DNA of 12,441 bases from JBCBKZ01 sp039026975 (GTDB lineage Bacteria; Bacteroidota; Bacteroidia; J057): NCBI GenBank assembly GCA_039026975.1, contig JBCCLI010000178.1:1-12441 (forward strand), given 5' to 3'. Positions 1 through 7,839 of this stretch are shown here, piece by piece. How positions within the stretch are numbered: position 1 is the first letter of the stretch; every line of letters starts with the position of its first letter. Both the position numbers and the translations under genes were made by a program. A model generated the notes under the pieces. The model searched no databases. It saw only the letters and a program-made list of their open reading frames with translations, and was not told the DNA's origin.

Positions 1-171
1 AATAATCCCTTCAGAGACCCTGACAGAAGCCCAGTAAGGAGGATTTCCTGTTCCATCAACTACCTGAACTTGTGTAAATACCAGATCAGGTGGTGAGGGG
101 GACTGGCAAGCCCCTACCAGAAGGATCAGACTTCCTACTCCTTTACAGAAAAAGATGCTCCTTCTTTTCAT
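1..171 (-). CDS. Amidohydrolase / N-acyl-D-amino-acid deacylase-like lipoprotein, N-terminal 57 codons only
   Basis: The gene starts at the ATG whose first base is 171 and runs off the left edge in frame, leaving 57 codons. Seen: a basic N-terminus (MKRRS), a hydrophobic stretch and a lipobox LVGAC with the modified Cys at residue 22, so an exported lipoprotein is predicted. After a short linker, residues about 30-57 read DLVFTQVQVVDGTGNPPY followed by a strand ending in GII. This matches the opening of metal-dependent amidohydrolases of the D-aminoacylase / dihydroorotase superfamily, where a small beta-domain with VDGTG precedes the TIM barrel. The metal ligands and catalytic residues lie outside the window, so the substrate class is inference. 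The ATG follows the upstream serine hydrolase stop by one base (TAG-G-ATG), which implies co-transcription and probably translational coupling. Alternatives are other amidohydrolases such as imidazolonepropionase-like lipoproteins. Confidence 0.75.
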   Translation of the reverse strand, partial: MKRRSIFFCKGVGSLILLVGACQSPSPPDLVFTQVQVVDGTGNPPYWASVRVSEGII

Positions 172-172
172 C

Positions 173-1570
173 CTACTGCTTTTCCAGATAAATATTCTTC
201 ACTCTATCTGCCCCCATGTTCAGGCCACGGATATCCGCTCCTACCTTATCCACTTCCAGTGTAATCCAGTTTTGGATAAGCATATCTCCTGATGGACGGG
301 TAAGAATAGGGGAAACATTGAGCCTAGGAGCGTGAAACTGATACACATCTTTTTCCCTGCTGATGGTGTAGTAGGCATCTAGTTCTTCGGAATAATAAGT
401 TCCTTCAAGACCTGCCATAAATGGAGCAGGTATTTCTACCTTTTCTTCCGGCTCAGGCTGGGGACTTGAGAAAGATTCTCTAGGAGCCAGCTTATCTACC
501 AGGACTATATCTGCTACTTCCCAGGCAAGCCCTCCCGGCCACAGACTGCTCAGATTAGCAAAAATTATGATGCTAAGTTTCTCCTCAGGAAAGTGTAGGA
601 AATAAGTTCTGTAGCCTACCCAAGATCCTCCGTGGGAAAACGTAAGTAGGCCCCTGTATCTATCTACATCTATCCCTGATGCATAGGTAAGGGTATCTCC
701 ATTATTTAATATCCCTCGGGTAACCATAGCTTTATATAGTTTCTCTCCTCCAACCTTGTGATGATCGTAATTTTCTCCCCACTTTGAATAGTCTCCTACG
801 GTGGTAAATATTCCTCCATCTCCTATCATATCCAGGGTAGTGACAGCTACTTCGTATCCTTCTTTTGTAGGAGAATATCCCATCGCTCTATCAGGTACTA
901 CCTCCTTATGATTATTGTGGTAGTGGGTATGGGTCATACCAAGCGGCTGGAAAATATTTTCTTCTGCAAAGGCACGCAAATTTTGACCTGACACCTGGCC
1001 CACAATCTGCCCTAAGAGAAAGTACCCTGAATTACAATACAGAAATTCTTCACCCGGGGGGAAGTTCAGTGCCTTCTGCCTAAAAATCATCTGTAGGAGC
1101 TCCTCATCAGAATAGTGATCATCATCTGAAAAGCCAGCCAAATAAAAGAGATTTACATAATCTCTAAGGCCGCTCGTATGGTGAATCATATGACGGATGG
1201 TGATGGTATACCCATAGTCAGGTAGGTCAGGAAAATACTTTCTAATGTCATCATCCAAAGAAAGCTTCCCTTCCTGCGCCAGCAGGTGTATGCAAGCAGC
1301 TGTAACCTGTTTGGAAACGGAAGCTATCCGAAAGACGGAGGAAGGAGATAGGGGAATTTCATAATCCAGATTGGCCATACCGTATCCTTTCTGATAGGTG
1401 ATCTCTCCATCCCGGATAATGGCTAACGCACAGCCAGGCTCATCCTTTGCTATCCGCTCAGTGAAAAGCGCATCTACTTCTGGATAGGATGTCTGAGAGG
1501 ATTTAGGGTTTTTACAGGAAGCTAGCAGCCAAAATATAAAGGCTATGAGAAAGATGTGGGGATATTTCAT
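173..1570 (-). CDS. Serine hydrolase, class C beta-lactamase / D-peptidase family, lipoprotein
   Basis: A 465-aa exported lipoprotein. The hydrophobic N-terminus ends in LASC with the lipid-bearing Cys at 19. The penicillin-binding fold carries the expected motifs: S84-V-S-K87 (SxxK nucleophile and base), Y178-C-N180 (YxN) and H313-G-G315 in place of KTG, as in many non-beta-lactamase members such as esterases and D-aminopeptidases. HTSG at 131-134 and FPPGEEF near 170-176 are further family hallmarks. From about residue 385 to the end is a separate beta-rich domain (LEGTYYSEELDAYY) like the C-terminal lipocalin-like domain of these enzymes. No key residue is missing and the length is normal. 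The gene lies behind the terminator at 1620-1651, so it needs its own promoter in 1571-1619; I found no convincing one. It is followed after one base by an amidohydrolase lipoprotein gene, suggesting joint work on D-amino-acid-containing peptides (inference). The substrate cannot be told from sequence. Confidence 0.9.
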   Translation of the reverse strand: MKYPHIFLIAFIFWLLASCKNPKSSQTSYPEVDALFTERIAKDEPGCALAIIRDGEITYQKGYGMANLDYEIPLSPSSVFRIASVSKQVTAACIHLLAQEGKLSLDDDIRKYFPDLPDYGYTITIRHMIHHTSGLRDYVNLFYLAGFSDDDHYSDEELLQMIFRQKALNFPPGEEFLYCNSGYFLLGQIVGQVSGQNLRAFAEENIFQPLGMTHTHYHNNHKEVVPDRAMGYSPTKEGYEVAVTTLDMIGDGGIFTTVGDYSKWGENYDHHKVGGEKLYKAMVTRGILNNGDTLTYASGIDVDRYRGLLTFSHGGSWVGYRTYFLHFPEEKLSIIIFANLSSLWPGGLAWEVADIVLVDKLAPRESFSSPQPEPEEKVEIPAPFMAGLEGTYYSEELDAYYTISREKDVYQFHAPRLNVSPILTRPSGDMLIQNWITLEVDKVGADIRGLNMGADRVKNIYLEKQ

Positions 1571-1619
1571 ACTGATAGGATTGGATTCTCAAGGTAAGAG
1601 ATAAATCTGATGTAACATG

Positions 1620-1651
1620 AAAAAAGCTCCACAGACATATGTCTATGGAGC
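1620..1651 (-). terminator. Rho-independent terminator of the transglutaminase-like operon
   Basis: Read on the minus strand, a 13-bp stem (arms 1639-1651 and 1626-1638) is complete except for one G-U wobble. It is closed by GC-rich GCTCC/GGAGC ends and followed directly by six T residues (1625-1620). The apex CATATG palindrome means the real loop opens a few bases. It lies 28 bases beyond the stop codon at 1679 and so ends the minus-strand operon. The run of A on the plus side and the C-A mismatch there make it one-directional. Confidence 0.88.
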
Positions 1652-1678
1652 CTTGCGTTCATCTCTGTCGTCGGTGAA

Positions 1679-3613
1679 TTAAGATTTTCCGTTCAGCACT
1701 ATCTGCAACTTATCTGCAGAAGAAACTTCTTTCATAAATTCTCGATACGCCTCATAGCTCTTAGCCGGTAGTTCTATTTTCTCCATTTTTAACTTCCTTG
1801 TATACACCAGGGTAGACAGGTCTTTCATTTGGATATTAGCTTCATATTCTCCAAATACTGTCTCAATCTTAACCGGCATTTCAGGCATACTTTCAATGCT
1901 GTACCCTTCCGGTAAATGATAAGTTAGGGTGTCTGTATCCAGGTATGGGTACTCCAAAGAAATGGGCTGGGTACGGTTTTCCATCTTCTCTGGAACATTA
2001 GGTCTGGGATTTAAGATATTAGGTGCCAGGAAGAGTCTACTCCCAGTAGCAGCGGCCCATTTACGCGCAAACACTTCATAGGTTAACTCATAAGTAGGTA
2101 GACGTTCTCCTTTCACTTCCGTGAGTGCATAGGTATCCAGATCAAATGAAGGGATCATAATTCCAGCTTTAATCCACTTCTCCATATCTCGCTCATTCAA
2201 CCTACTGGTATAGCCACGTATGTCATCTTGCTGGTAGCCCGTAAAGCGTGTGCTTACCTCAGCCTCTGCTGTTCCATCTACATTCAGCACTATCTCAGCT
2301 TTCCTGTTTTGTAGATTATCTGTTGGATAGGCTACAGGCGTTTTTACGATCTTACTTCCTCCATCCTTGTACAGTAGTGCATGCCTATCCTGGGTAAACC
2401 GACCTAAGTAACCCGCCGGATTATCTGTAGAGGTACATTCCACCCAAATGGTATCCCCTTCTTCTACTACGGCCAGGATGACATGATTAAATTGGTCAGC
2501 TACAAAATCTGTACGTATGTCTTTTGCCTTTCTCCCTGCTTTCACCAGCACTGGATAAGAAGTGATATCTACCTCTTTTAACATGGCATGTAGATAGTTA
2601 GTGAGTGCCTTACAATCCCCATACCCATTAGCAAATACATACTTAGGTTCAAAAGTTTGCCAACCCCCAATGCCTAGCTGCACACTTACGTAGCGGGTAT
2701 TTTCCTGCATATACTGGTACAGAATATCTACTTTTTCTGCCATACTGGACGCTTCCTTAGTCATTTCTTGAACCTGCACTTTTAACTCATCAGGAAGGGT
2801 TTGTCTATCCTTATTTAGGTTATATGAAAACTGCCCAAACTCTTCCCAGGTTGAGGAAGCGCCTTCATAGCCTCCCCAGACCAACTTCTCAGGATTAGTT
2901 AGCACCATGGGCGGATAGGTACCGGGGCTCAAATACTCCTTCTTAATGGATGGAATTCCTTTCAGAGACCATTTATATACCACTTCCCCATCAGCCTCTA
3001 TCACCTTGGGATCAGGCGCGCCATTAAATAGCTTATATCTCCACTTAACCTCTTTTGGGGACTTAATGGAAAAAAAAGACTCTTGGACTGAGGCATTGGT
3101 CGATTGCTGAAAAATCCAGTTGGGTAAGTAAAGAGAACCTTTATACACCCTGGTGTAGGAGTAGGAAACCGTATAGGGATATTTACTATCCCGCATTTCA
3201 GCATACTTAGCTCTACTATCTCCTACCCCGAAGCTGGTAGTGCTCACATCCTTTATGTCTTTCCCTTTCAGCTTTCGGATAATCTTACCGGAAGCGTCAT
3301 ATAAGATTCCCTGGATATCTGTAATCTTAGAGAATTCAGAGTCATAATGGGCTACGACTTTATTATATCCTTCTCCAGATCTATTTAGAATGGTTACTGC
3401 CTGAGTGATGGTTATGATACCTTTCTCTTTATTGAGAATTTCTACATTTCCCGTATGAAGCCTAATGACCGCATTCGCATTCTCAAGTAATTCTTCAGGA
3501 ATATTTCTTACATCAAATAAGGAAGGGATAGGGGTGGCATACCCTTGTACTAAGAGCATTATGAGGGATAAGCACCCTAAACCTGTTCGTACGTTTCCAA
3601 GATGTATTCTCAT
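1679..3613 (-). CDS. Exported DUF3857 / transglutaminase-like protein with intact catalytic triad
   Basis: Third gene of the paralogous set, 644 aa from the chosen ATG at 3613. That ATG forms an ATGA overlap with the stop of the upstream gene, typical of coupled translation, and puts a normal signal peptide (hydrophobic LGCLSLIMLLVQ) near the N-terminus. An in-frame ATG seven codons earlier (3634, 651 aa) is the alternative. Domains: a DUF3857-type beta-rich region at about 40-235, a transglutaminase-like core at about 285-405, and a C-terminal beta domain to the end (KLQIVLNGKS). Catalytic positions are all present: Cys334 in GYGDCK, His377 in FNHVIL, and Asp397 in the strand after WVECTST. 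It is therefore the only member of the three likely to be a working thiol enzyme (a protease, peptidase or acyltransferase rather than necessarily a cross-linker). The protein is predicted to be periplasmic or surface-exposed. A terminator follows 28 bases after the stop. Substrate unknown. Confidence 0.88.
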   Translation of the reverse strand: MRIHLGNVRTGLGCLSLIMLLVQGYATPIPSLFDVRNIPEELLENANAVIRLHTGNVEILNKEKGIITITQAVTILNRSGEGYNKVVAHYDSEFSKITDIQGILYDASGKIIRKLKGKDIKDVSTTSFGVGDSRAKYAEMRDSKYPYTVSYSYTRVYKGSLYLPNWIFQQSTNASVQESFFSIKSPKEVKWRYKLFNGAPDPKVIEADGEVVYKWSLKGIPSIKKEYLSPGTYPPMVLTNPEKLVWGGYEGASSTWEEFGQFSYNLNKDRQTLPDELKVQVQEMTKEASSMAEKVDILYQYMQENTRYVSVQLGIGGWQTFEPKYVFANGYGDCKALTNYLHAMLKEVDITSYPVLVKAGRKAKDIRTDFVADQFNHVILAVVEEGDTIWVECTSTDNPAGYLGRFTQDRHALLYKDGGSKIVKTPVAYPTDNLQNRKAEIVLNVDGTAEAEVSTRFTGYQQDDIRGYTSRLNERDMEKWIKAGIMIPSFDLDTYALTEVKGERLPTYELTYEVFARKWAAATGSRLFLAPNILNPRPNVPEKMENRTQPISLEYPYLDTDTLTYHLPEGYSIESMPEMPVKIETVFGEYEANIQMKDLSTLVYTRKLKMEKIELPAKSYEAYREFMKEVSSADKLQIVLNGKS

Positions 3614-5571
3614 GATTTTTTCTTTAATACCCATTGTTCAGCCTGTTTCGCAATCATTTTGTCAAATAGCTCTCTCAAATAGAAATATCCCTTAGGAATA
3701 AATAAGGTCTCCCGTATGCTAATGCTTGAGCGCATTTGTATTTTCCCATCTTCTTCTCCTACTACATATTCAAAGGAAGCTACATTTTCAGGGAGTTTAA
3801 AGCGCTGACTTTCCGGCAAGCTCTCTACCTCATACCCATCAGGGATAATCATGGTAAAGGAATAATTCTCCTGAAACGTGTGTCCAAAGTCTACTGGATA
3901 AAAACGCTCTTTAGCCTGGAAAGGATTTTCTTCTATGTTAAATCCGAACATGGGATCTATGTAGATCATATCTCCACTGGTTCTTACATACTCATTTTCC
4001 TTTACCTGATATTTCCAGCTCACTGCTTCATCCAGGGAAGCAGGATTATCTACTGTAAATATTTCGCCTTCCTCATTTTCTACCATAGAAGCGGAGAGAC
4101 CCTGGGCAAACTTATCCTCTCCTTTAGTTAGGAGTTCTTTTCTTACATCCAGGGCATAGTACCCCTTATTAAATCCATTAAATCCTGCTGTGAAGCCCTC
4201 TTCTTCAAAAGATCCTACCACACTTACGCTTTGTAAAGCTGGATACTTAGTGGGGATTTTCACCCATTTTGGATTTTCTTTGTTAAGCAACCAACCCATA
4301 TGGTGTAGATCTTCAAATGCTAGCAGGTTATACGGCCTGAGTGGATCTGTAGCATCAAGTATGTATGTTTCTCCTTCTATCACTACGTGGGCGAGTATCT
4401 GATTAAAGGCAGTTACAAGCGGATAGTCTTTAATGGGTTTTAGCCTGTCTCTGGTACTTATTAACAAGGGGTCAACACGCAAGCCTGCCTCTTTCAACAG
4501 GTGTATGAGAATCATATTAATCTCAGCACTTGTACCTTTTCCTTCTTCATATGCCTTGTCTGTTCTTCGAAAACACAGATATTGGTGTTCTCCGTCCCAT
4601 TTCATCTTATCCTTTACATGATTATAGATGCTAATCATCTTTTCTTTTTCATCAGAAAGGGCAGATAGCTTTAACCAGAACAATGGATCTACCTTTACCT
4701 TTTGGTTTATTCTCTCACCTAAACTATGATTGGTGAGTAGCTTCTGCGTGAAGGAAGGCCAGTCATCCAGCACCCGCTTGTAACTTCCTCCTCTATGATA
4801 CCCCCTCATTTGCAACCGGATTTGCGTCCGATAATTAATGAGGCTGGAGGCATATGGTTCCTCCTTAATCCCAGGGATGTTACCTACTTTCCAATTATTA
4901 TTCTCTAACGCTTGGAAGTTTTCCGTGTTAGACCCTAAGACCACATAGGTATAATCATAATTAGGTGGTAAAAACACTTTGTAATCACTCAGGAGGGTAG
5001 GAATATCCGTTTGGAAATACCAGGGCGTCAGGGTAAACAAGTTTTGCTCTACTCTGGCATATTCATATTCTATGATGGAGCCCACTCTCACGTTAGGCAG
5101 AGAGAACGTAACTTTAGAATATTCATCATCTAGCTTTTCTCTGAATATTTCTTTCTTTTTCAGCACATTGGTTTCCATTCTACCTCCCACCAGGTTATAG
5201 GTCCGTCCTTTCACCTGGACTATGTTTTCCTCGCCGTCTTCATGATAGTAGTATAATTCTACATCCCCTCTATCAATTTCGGTTTCAGCAAGAATCTGGA
5301 TACGAATCTTCCTATGGGTCCTCCCTAACCATTTATTTCCTCCATCCACAGTGGTAAAGGTTCCTACATCCGATAGTACGATAGCTTCTGCATCAGGAAA
5401 CTGGGAATGGGTAGTGAAAGAAAGCTGTTGAGGGTTAAACTTAGGGGTTCTGTCCTCTGCTGATTGACCGTGAAGGAGAGGAGGCCCCTGAAGAAATAAT
5501 AAGAGGGTTATTAGCAGCCAAAGCCGGGCCCTTAATAGGGCCCGATTTTCACACTTATTCCTTTTTTTCAT
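3610..5571 (-). CDS. Exported DUF3857 / transglutaminase-like pseudoenzyme (Cys and His replaced)
   Basis: Middle gene of the operon, 653 aa. A Lys/Arg-rich N-terminus of about 16 residues precedes the hydrophobic stretch LWLLITLLLFLQ, giving a long signal peptide. A DUF3857-type domain (about 45-280) contains SLPNVRVGSIIEYEY, close to SMPQVTVGSVVEISY in the upstream paralogue. The transglutaminase-like core spans about 310-415. Where the active paralogue has GDCK this protein has G346-T-S-A-E350, so Ser348 replaces Cys. FNQ (389-391) replaces FNH, losing the His. LDATDP (405-410) is kept. The C-terminal region ends with a lysine-rich EQWVLKKKS tail like its upstream neighbour. The reading frame is intact, so this is a conserved non-catalytic form rather than a decayed gene. 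The start lies eight bases after the preceding stop; the end overlaps the next gene by ATGA. Likely role: binding or scaffold partner of the active third protein (inference). Confidence 0.87.
   Translation of the reverse strand: MKKRNKCENRALLRARLWLLITLLLFLQGPPLLHGQSAEDRTPKFNPQQLSFTTHSQFPDAEAIVLSDVGTFTTVDGGNKWLGRTHRKIRIQILAETEIDRGDVELYYYHEDGEENIVQVKGRTYNLVGGRMETNVLKKKEIFREKLDDEYSKVTFSLPNVRVGSIIEYEYARVEQNLFTLTPWYFQTDIPTLLSDYKVFLPPNYDYTYVVLGSNTENFQALENNNWKVGNIPGIKEEPYASSLINYRTQIRLQMRGYHRGGSYKRVLDDWPSFTQKLLTNHSLGERINQKVKVDPLFWLKLSALSDEKEKMISIYNHVKDKMKWDGEHQYLCFRRTDKAYEEGKGTSAEINMILIHLLKEAGLRVDPLLISTRDRLKPIKDYPLVTAFNQILAHVVIEGETYILDATDPLRPYNLLAFEDLHHMGWLLNKENPKWVKIPTKYPALQSVSVVGSFEEEGFTAGFNGFNKGYYALDVRKELLTKGEDKFAQGLSASMVENEEGEIFTVDNPASLDEAVSWKYQVKENEYVRTSGDMIYIDPMFGFNIEENPFQAKERFYPVDFGHTFQENYSFTMIIPDGYEVESLPESQRFKLPENVASFEYVVGEEDGKIQMRSSISIRETLFIPKGYFYLRELFDKMIAKQAEQWVLKKKS
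5525..5544 (-). other. GC-rich stem-loop in codons 10-16 of the second transglutaminase-like gene
   Basis: A perfect 7-bp inverted repeat (CGGGCCC / GGGCCCG) encloses a six-base loop, 27-46 bases after the start codon at 5571. It stands out against AT-rich flanks. There is no T-run, so it is not an intrinsic terminator. It could slow early translation or mark an mRNA-processing point between first and second cistron; neither is shown. Confidence 0.5.
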
Positions 5572-5579
5572 AGACTATA

Positions 5580-7616
5580 TCAGGTCTTTCTTTTTAGGAC
5601 TATTTGCTCTGCATGTTTTTTTACTACATAATCATAGAAACCCTTGATTCCAGCATACTCCTCGGGAAGGAAGAGGGTCTTATCAATTTTAAAAATAGCT
5701 TGTAGCTGAATAACCTTTCCCATATTGGCAGCTTGATACATGAATGAAGCAGACTTATCAGGGGTAACTACTTTGGTAGGTTTAGGTAGCTCAGCCACTT
5801 CATACCCTTCTGGTATATTTAGGACTAAGGTGTATGATTCTTCTATGGGTGCAGCTATGTCCACAGGATACAGCCTTTTCTCCAGCTTGAAGGGGTTTTC
5901 CTCTATTCCCTCATTCATCATGGGCTGAATGTAAATAAAGTCACCTGCTTTGTTAATAAAATCTGAAGTAAGGATTTCTCCTCCAGAGACAAAGCCTTTC
6001 TCAGAAGAATATTCCTTCACCCATGCAGTATCTACTTCCATTTCTGAAAACTCATCTTTCATGTAGGCTTTAATAAAATCGGAATTGTCTTCCTTTTTAT
6101 CACTGTATAATACTCTACAACGTGTCCCGGTATAACCTCTATCATGAGAGCGAAAATCAAGTTTGAGCTGATCTCCTTCTATAGAAGCCATTACTATCCC
6201 TTTGTGGTTATAGTTAGCCAATGGCTTTATATCTATCCACTCAGAACTTTCATTTGTTACCAGTAGTCCGTACCTATTCAGATCACTTACAGGTAGTATA
6301 CCAAAATCCAACCACCTACTTACTGCATCCAAGGTAGCCCAGCCCTCTCCCACTTTTACCATGGTAATGACATGGTTAAACTGGCTAAGAATAGGATATC
6401 CCTTCCTTAGTATACCATGTCCCCTGGTACTTATTAATACTGGGTAGGCTTCTAGTCCAGCAGCATTTAGCATACCGGTTAAAATGAGATTCATTTCTCC
6501 ACTATTTCCTTCTTTATTTTTAAATACCTCCCCTATGGTACTAGATAAGTAAATGCCATATTTTTCATTCCAGAGAATATTACTCCTTAGAGAGTTGAAA
6601 ACTATGGCAGCTTTTTCAATATCACTTTTGTCAGCCAGGTCAAGTTCCTTCAACTGATTTTTATATGTTCCAAGAGGTTTTACCACTCTACCGAAAGCCT
6701 CAGAGTTAGATAATTCTTCCGCTAATTTTTCCCAGCTAGACGTAACTGACTCTATAGGGCTATTAGGGAACATAATGGTCTGAAGTTGGAAGGCAATACT
6801 ACTCAGGTAGTCTTTAGGCGTAGTGGAGTATTTCTCCGATATAAAAGCGGGAACATCTTTCATGATGTATGAGACCTCGTTTCCTTGCACCTGGGTATTT
6901 GATGAGGAAGTGGTATGTGAGGTTACATATGTACCAGAGTGTCTTGTGATAGTAGATCTACTCACGTTTTCAGAGTAGGTTTTATCAATTTTATCAGTTA
7001 GCCCTAAATACCCCATAGAGGAGGCTCTATAGTTAAACCAGTCTGGAATTTTAGTCTTGTACTCACTATACATAACAGGAATAGATTCCTGAAAATACCA
7101 CCGATCAATGTTATAGATAAATTCCGAATTCATGGTGTAGGAAATCTCCACTACAGATCCGACCGTTACCTGAGGCATAGAAAATTTGACCTGCTTATAG
7201 TTGCCATCCAGATCTTCTCGATATATATCTTTCTTTTCTAATGGAATCTTGGTGACTTTCCCATTCTCATCTTCTACATGGGTAATCCCCTTAATTTTAA
7301 ATACTGATTCTTTCCCTTTCTCAGCATAATAAGGGATCTCAAAGTCTCCGTAAGAAAAACCAGCTTCAGAGAGTATTTTTACTCGTCTATGAAAGGTGTA
7401 CTCTACAATCCACTTTGAACCGCTAACAGGTATAAATGCCTGACCATAATCATAAGCTACCACAGCTTCTGCATCCGGATCGGCTTCATAGGTTTTCATT
7501 TTGACCAGGTCATCATCAACCTTGCCAAATTTTGTAGAGGAAGGTTGGGAAAATGCAGGAGACAGCATGATTCCCATTAACAGGATACTTACTCCTAATA
7601 AACTAGATTTGTGCAT
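5580..7616 (-). CDS. Exported DUF3857 / transglutaminase-like protein lacking the catalytic Cys
   Basis: First gene of the operon, 678 aa, start ATG at 7616. The signal peptide MHKSSLLGVSILLMGIMLS has a likely signal peptidase I cut after AFS (residue 23). A DUF3857-type domain spans about 40-280 (ADPDAEAVVAYDYG near its start, SMPQVTVGSVVEISY at 146-160). Residues about 218-247 are a Ser/Thr-rich insert missing from the two paralogues. In the transglutaminase-like core (about 325-440) the nucleophile motif is G370-N-S-G-E374, with Ser372 in place of Cys. His415 in FNHVIT is kept, and the Asp region reads LDAVSR instead of LDATDP. The C-terminus ends in EQIVLKRKT. To my knowledge GNSxE-type motifs recur in Bacteroidota members, so this is a stable subfamily and not a recent mutation. 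It is predicted periplasmic or cell-surface and probably works with the two genes downstream. It is not a proven enzyme; a Ser nucleophile cannot be excluded. Confidence 0.87.
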   Translation of the reverse strand: MHKSSLLGVSILLMGIMLSPAFSQPSSTKFGKVDDDLVKMKTYEADPDAEAVVAYDYGQAFIPVSGSKWIVEYTFHRRVKILSEAGFSYGDFEIPYYAEKGKESVFKIKGITHVEDENGKVTKIPLEKKDIYREDLDGNYKQVKFSMPQVTVGSVVEISYTMNSEFIYNIDRWYFQESIPVMYSEYKTKIPDWFNYRASSMGYLGLTDKIDKTYSENVSRSTITRHSGTYVTSHTTSSSNTQVQGNEVSYIMKDVPAFISEKYSTTPKDYLSSIAFQLQTIMFPNSPIESVTSSWEKLAEELSNSEAFGRVVKPLGTYKNQLKELDLADKSDIEKAAIVFNSLRSNILWNEKYGIYLSSTIGEVFKNKEGNSGEMNLILTGMLNAAGLEAYPVLISTRGHGILRKGYPILSQFNHVITMVKVGEGWATLDAVSRWLDFGILPVSDLNRYGLLVTNESSEWIDIKPLANYNHKGIVMASIEGDQLKLDFRSHDRGYTGTRCRVLYSDKKEDNSDFIKAYMKDEFSEMEVDTAWVKEYSSEKGFVSGGEILTSDFINKAGDFIYIQPMMNEGIEENPFKLEKRLYPVDIAAPIEESYTLVLNIPEGYEVAELPKPTKVVTPDKSASFMYQAANMGKVIQLQAIFKIDKTLFLPEEYAGIKGFYDYVVKKHAEQIVLKRKT

Positions 7617-7733
7617 GTGAAGATTAAGTAATGGATTTAAAACTAATCCTATTCGAAATAAATGCTTTGTACAAGTGAATAGTACAACTAGAAAGAACGT
7701 AACCGGGGGATACTATGTATTGTTAGGGGATAA

Positions 7734-7764
7734 CTAATATAAAATCTACATATGAAGCTACAAA
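7734..7764 (-). promoter_or_regulatory. Candidate Bacteroidota-type promoter of the transglutaminase-like operon
   Basis: On the minus strand TTTG (7764-7761) is followed by a 19-base spacer and TATATTAG (7741-7734). This fits the TTTG / TAnnTTTG consensus for the primary sigma factor of this phylum with one mismatch in the -7 element. It predicts a start near 7728 and a leader of about 110 bases before the ATG at 7616. It is a pattern match only, in AT-rich DNA where chance matches are common. Confidence 0.35.
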
Positions 7765-7839
7765 CAATATATACTGTAATGCCTTTATTTAACTATAAAT
7801 GGTAATTTAGCAGACATCAATAGCTAAACTAAATCTACA

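Noticed and set aside
3001..3204. Minus-strand 67-codon open frame
   Set aside because: It lies inside the third transglutaminase-like gene in another frame, is rich in Pro and Ser as shifted frames often are, and has no family resemblance.
3465..4621. Several plus-strand open frames of 62-131 codons (3465-3695, 3736-4131, 4190-4402, 4433-4621)
   Set aside because: They are antisense to well-supported transglutaminase-like genes, overlap conserved domain codons, and show no recognisable motif.
5740..5928. Plus-strand 62-codon open frame
   Set aside because: Antisense to the C-terminal domain of the first transglutaminase-like gene, with no own start context or motif.
3610..7616. The two Ser-type paralogues as decaying pseudogenes
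   Set aside because: Both frames are full length without stops or frameshifts, keep signal peptides and the C-terminal domain, and their GNSxE/GTSAE motifs resemble recurring family variants.
7803..7810. TAATTTAG as the -7 element of a pnuC promoter
   Set aside because: No TTG lies at the right distance upstream (about 19-21 bases), so only half the promoter pattern is present.
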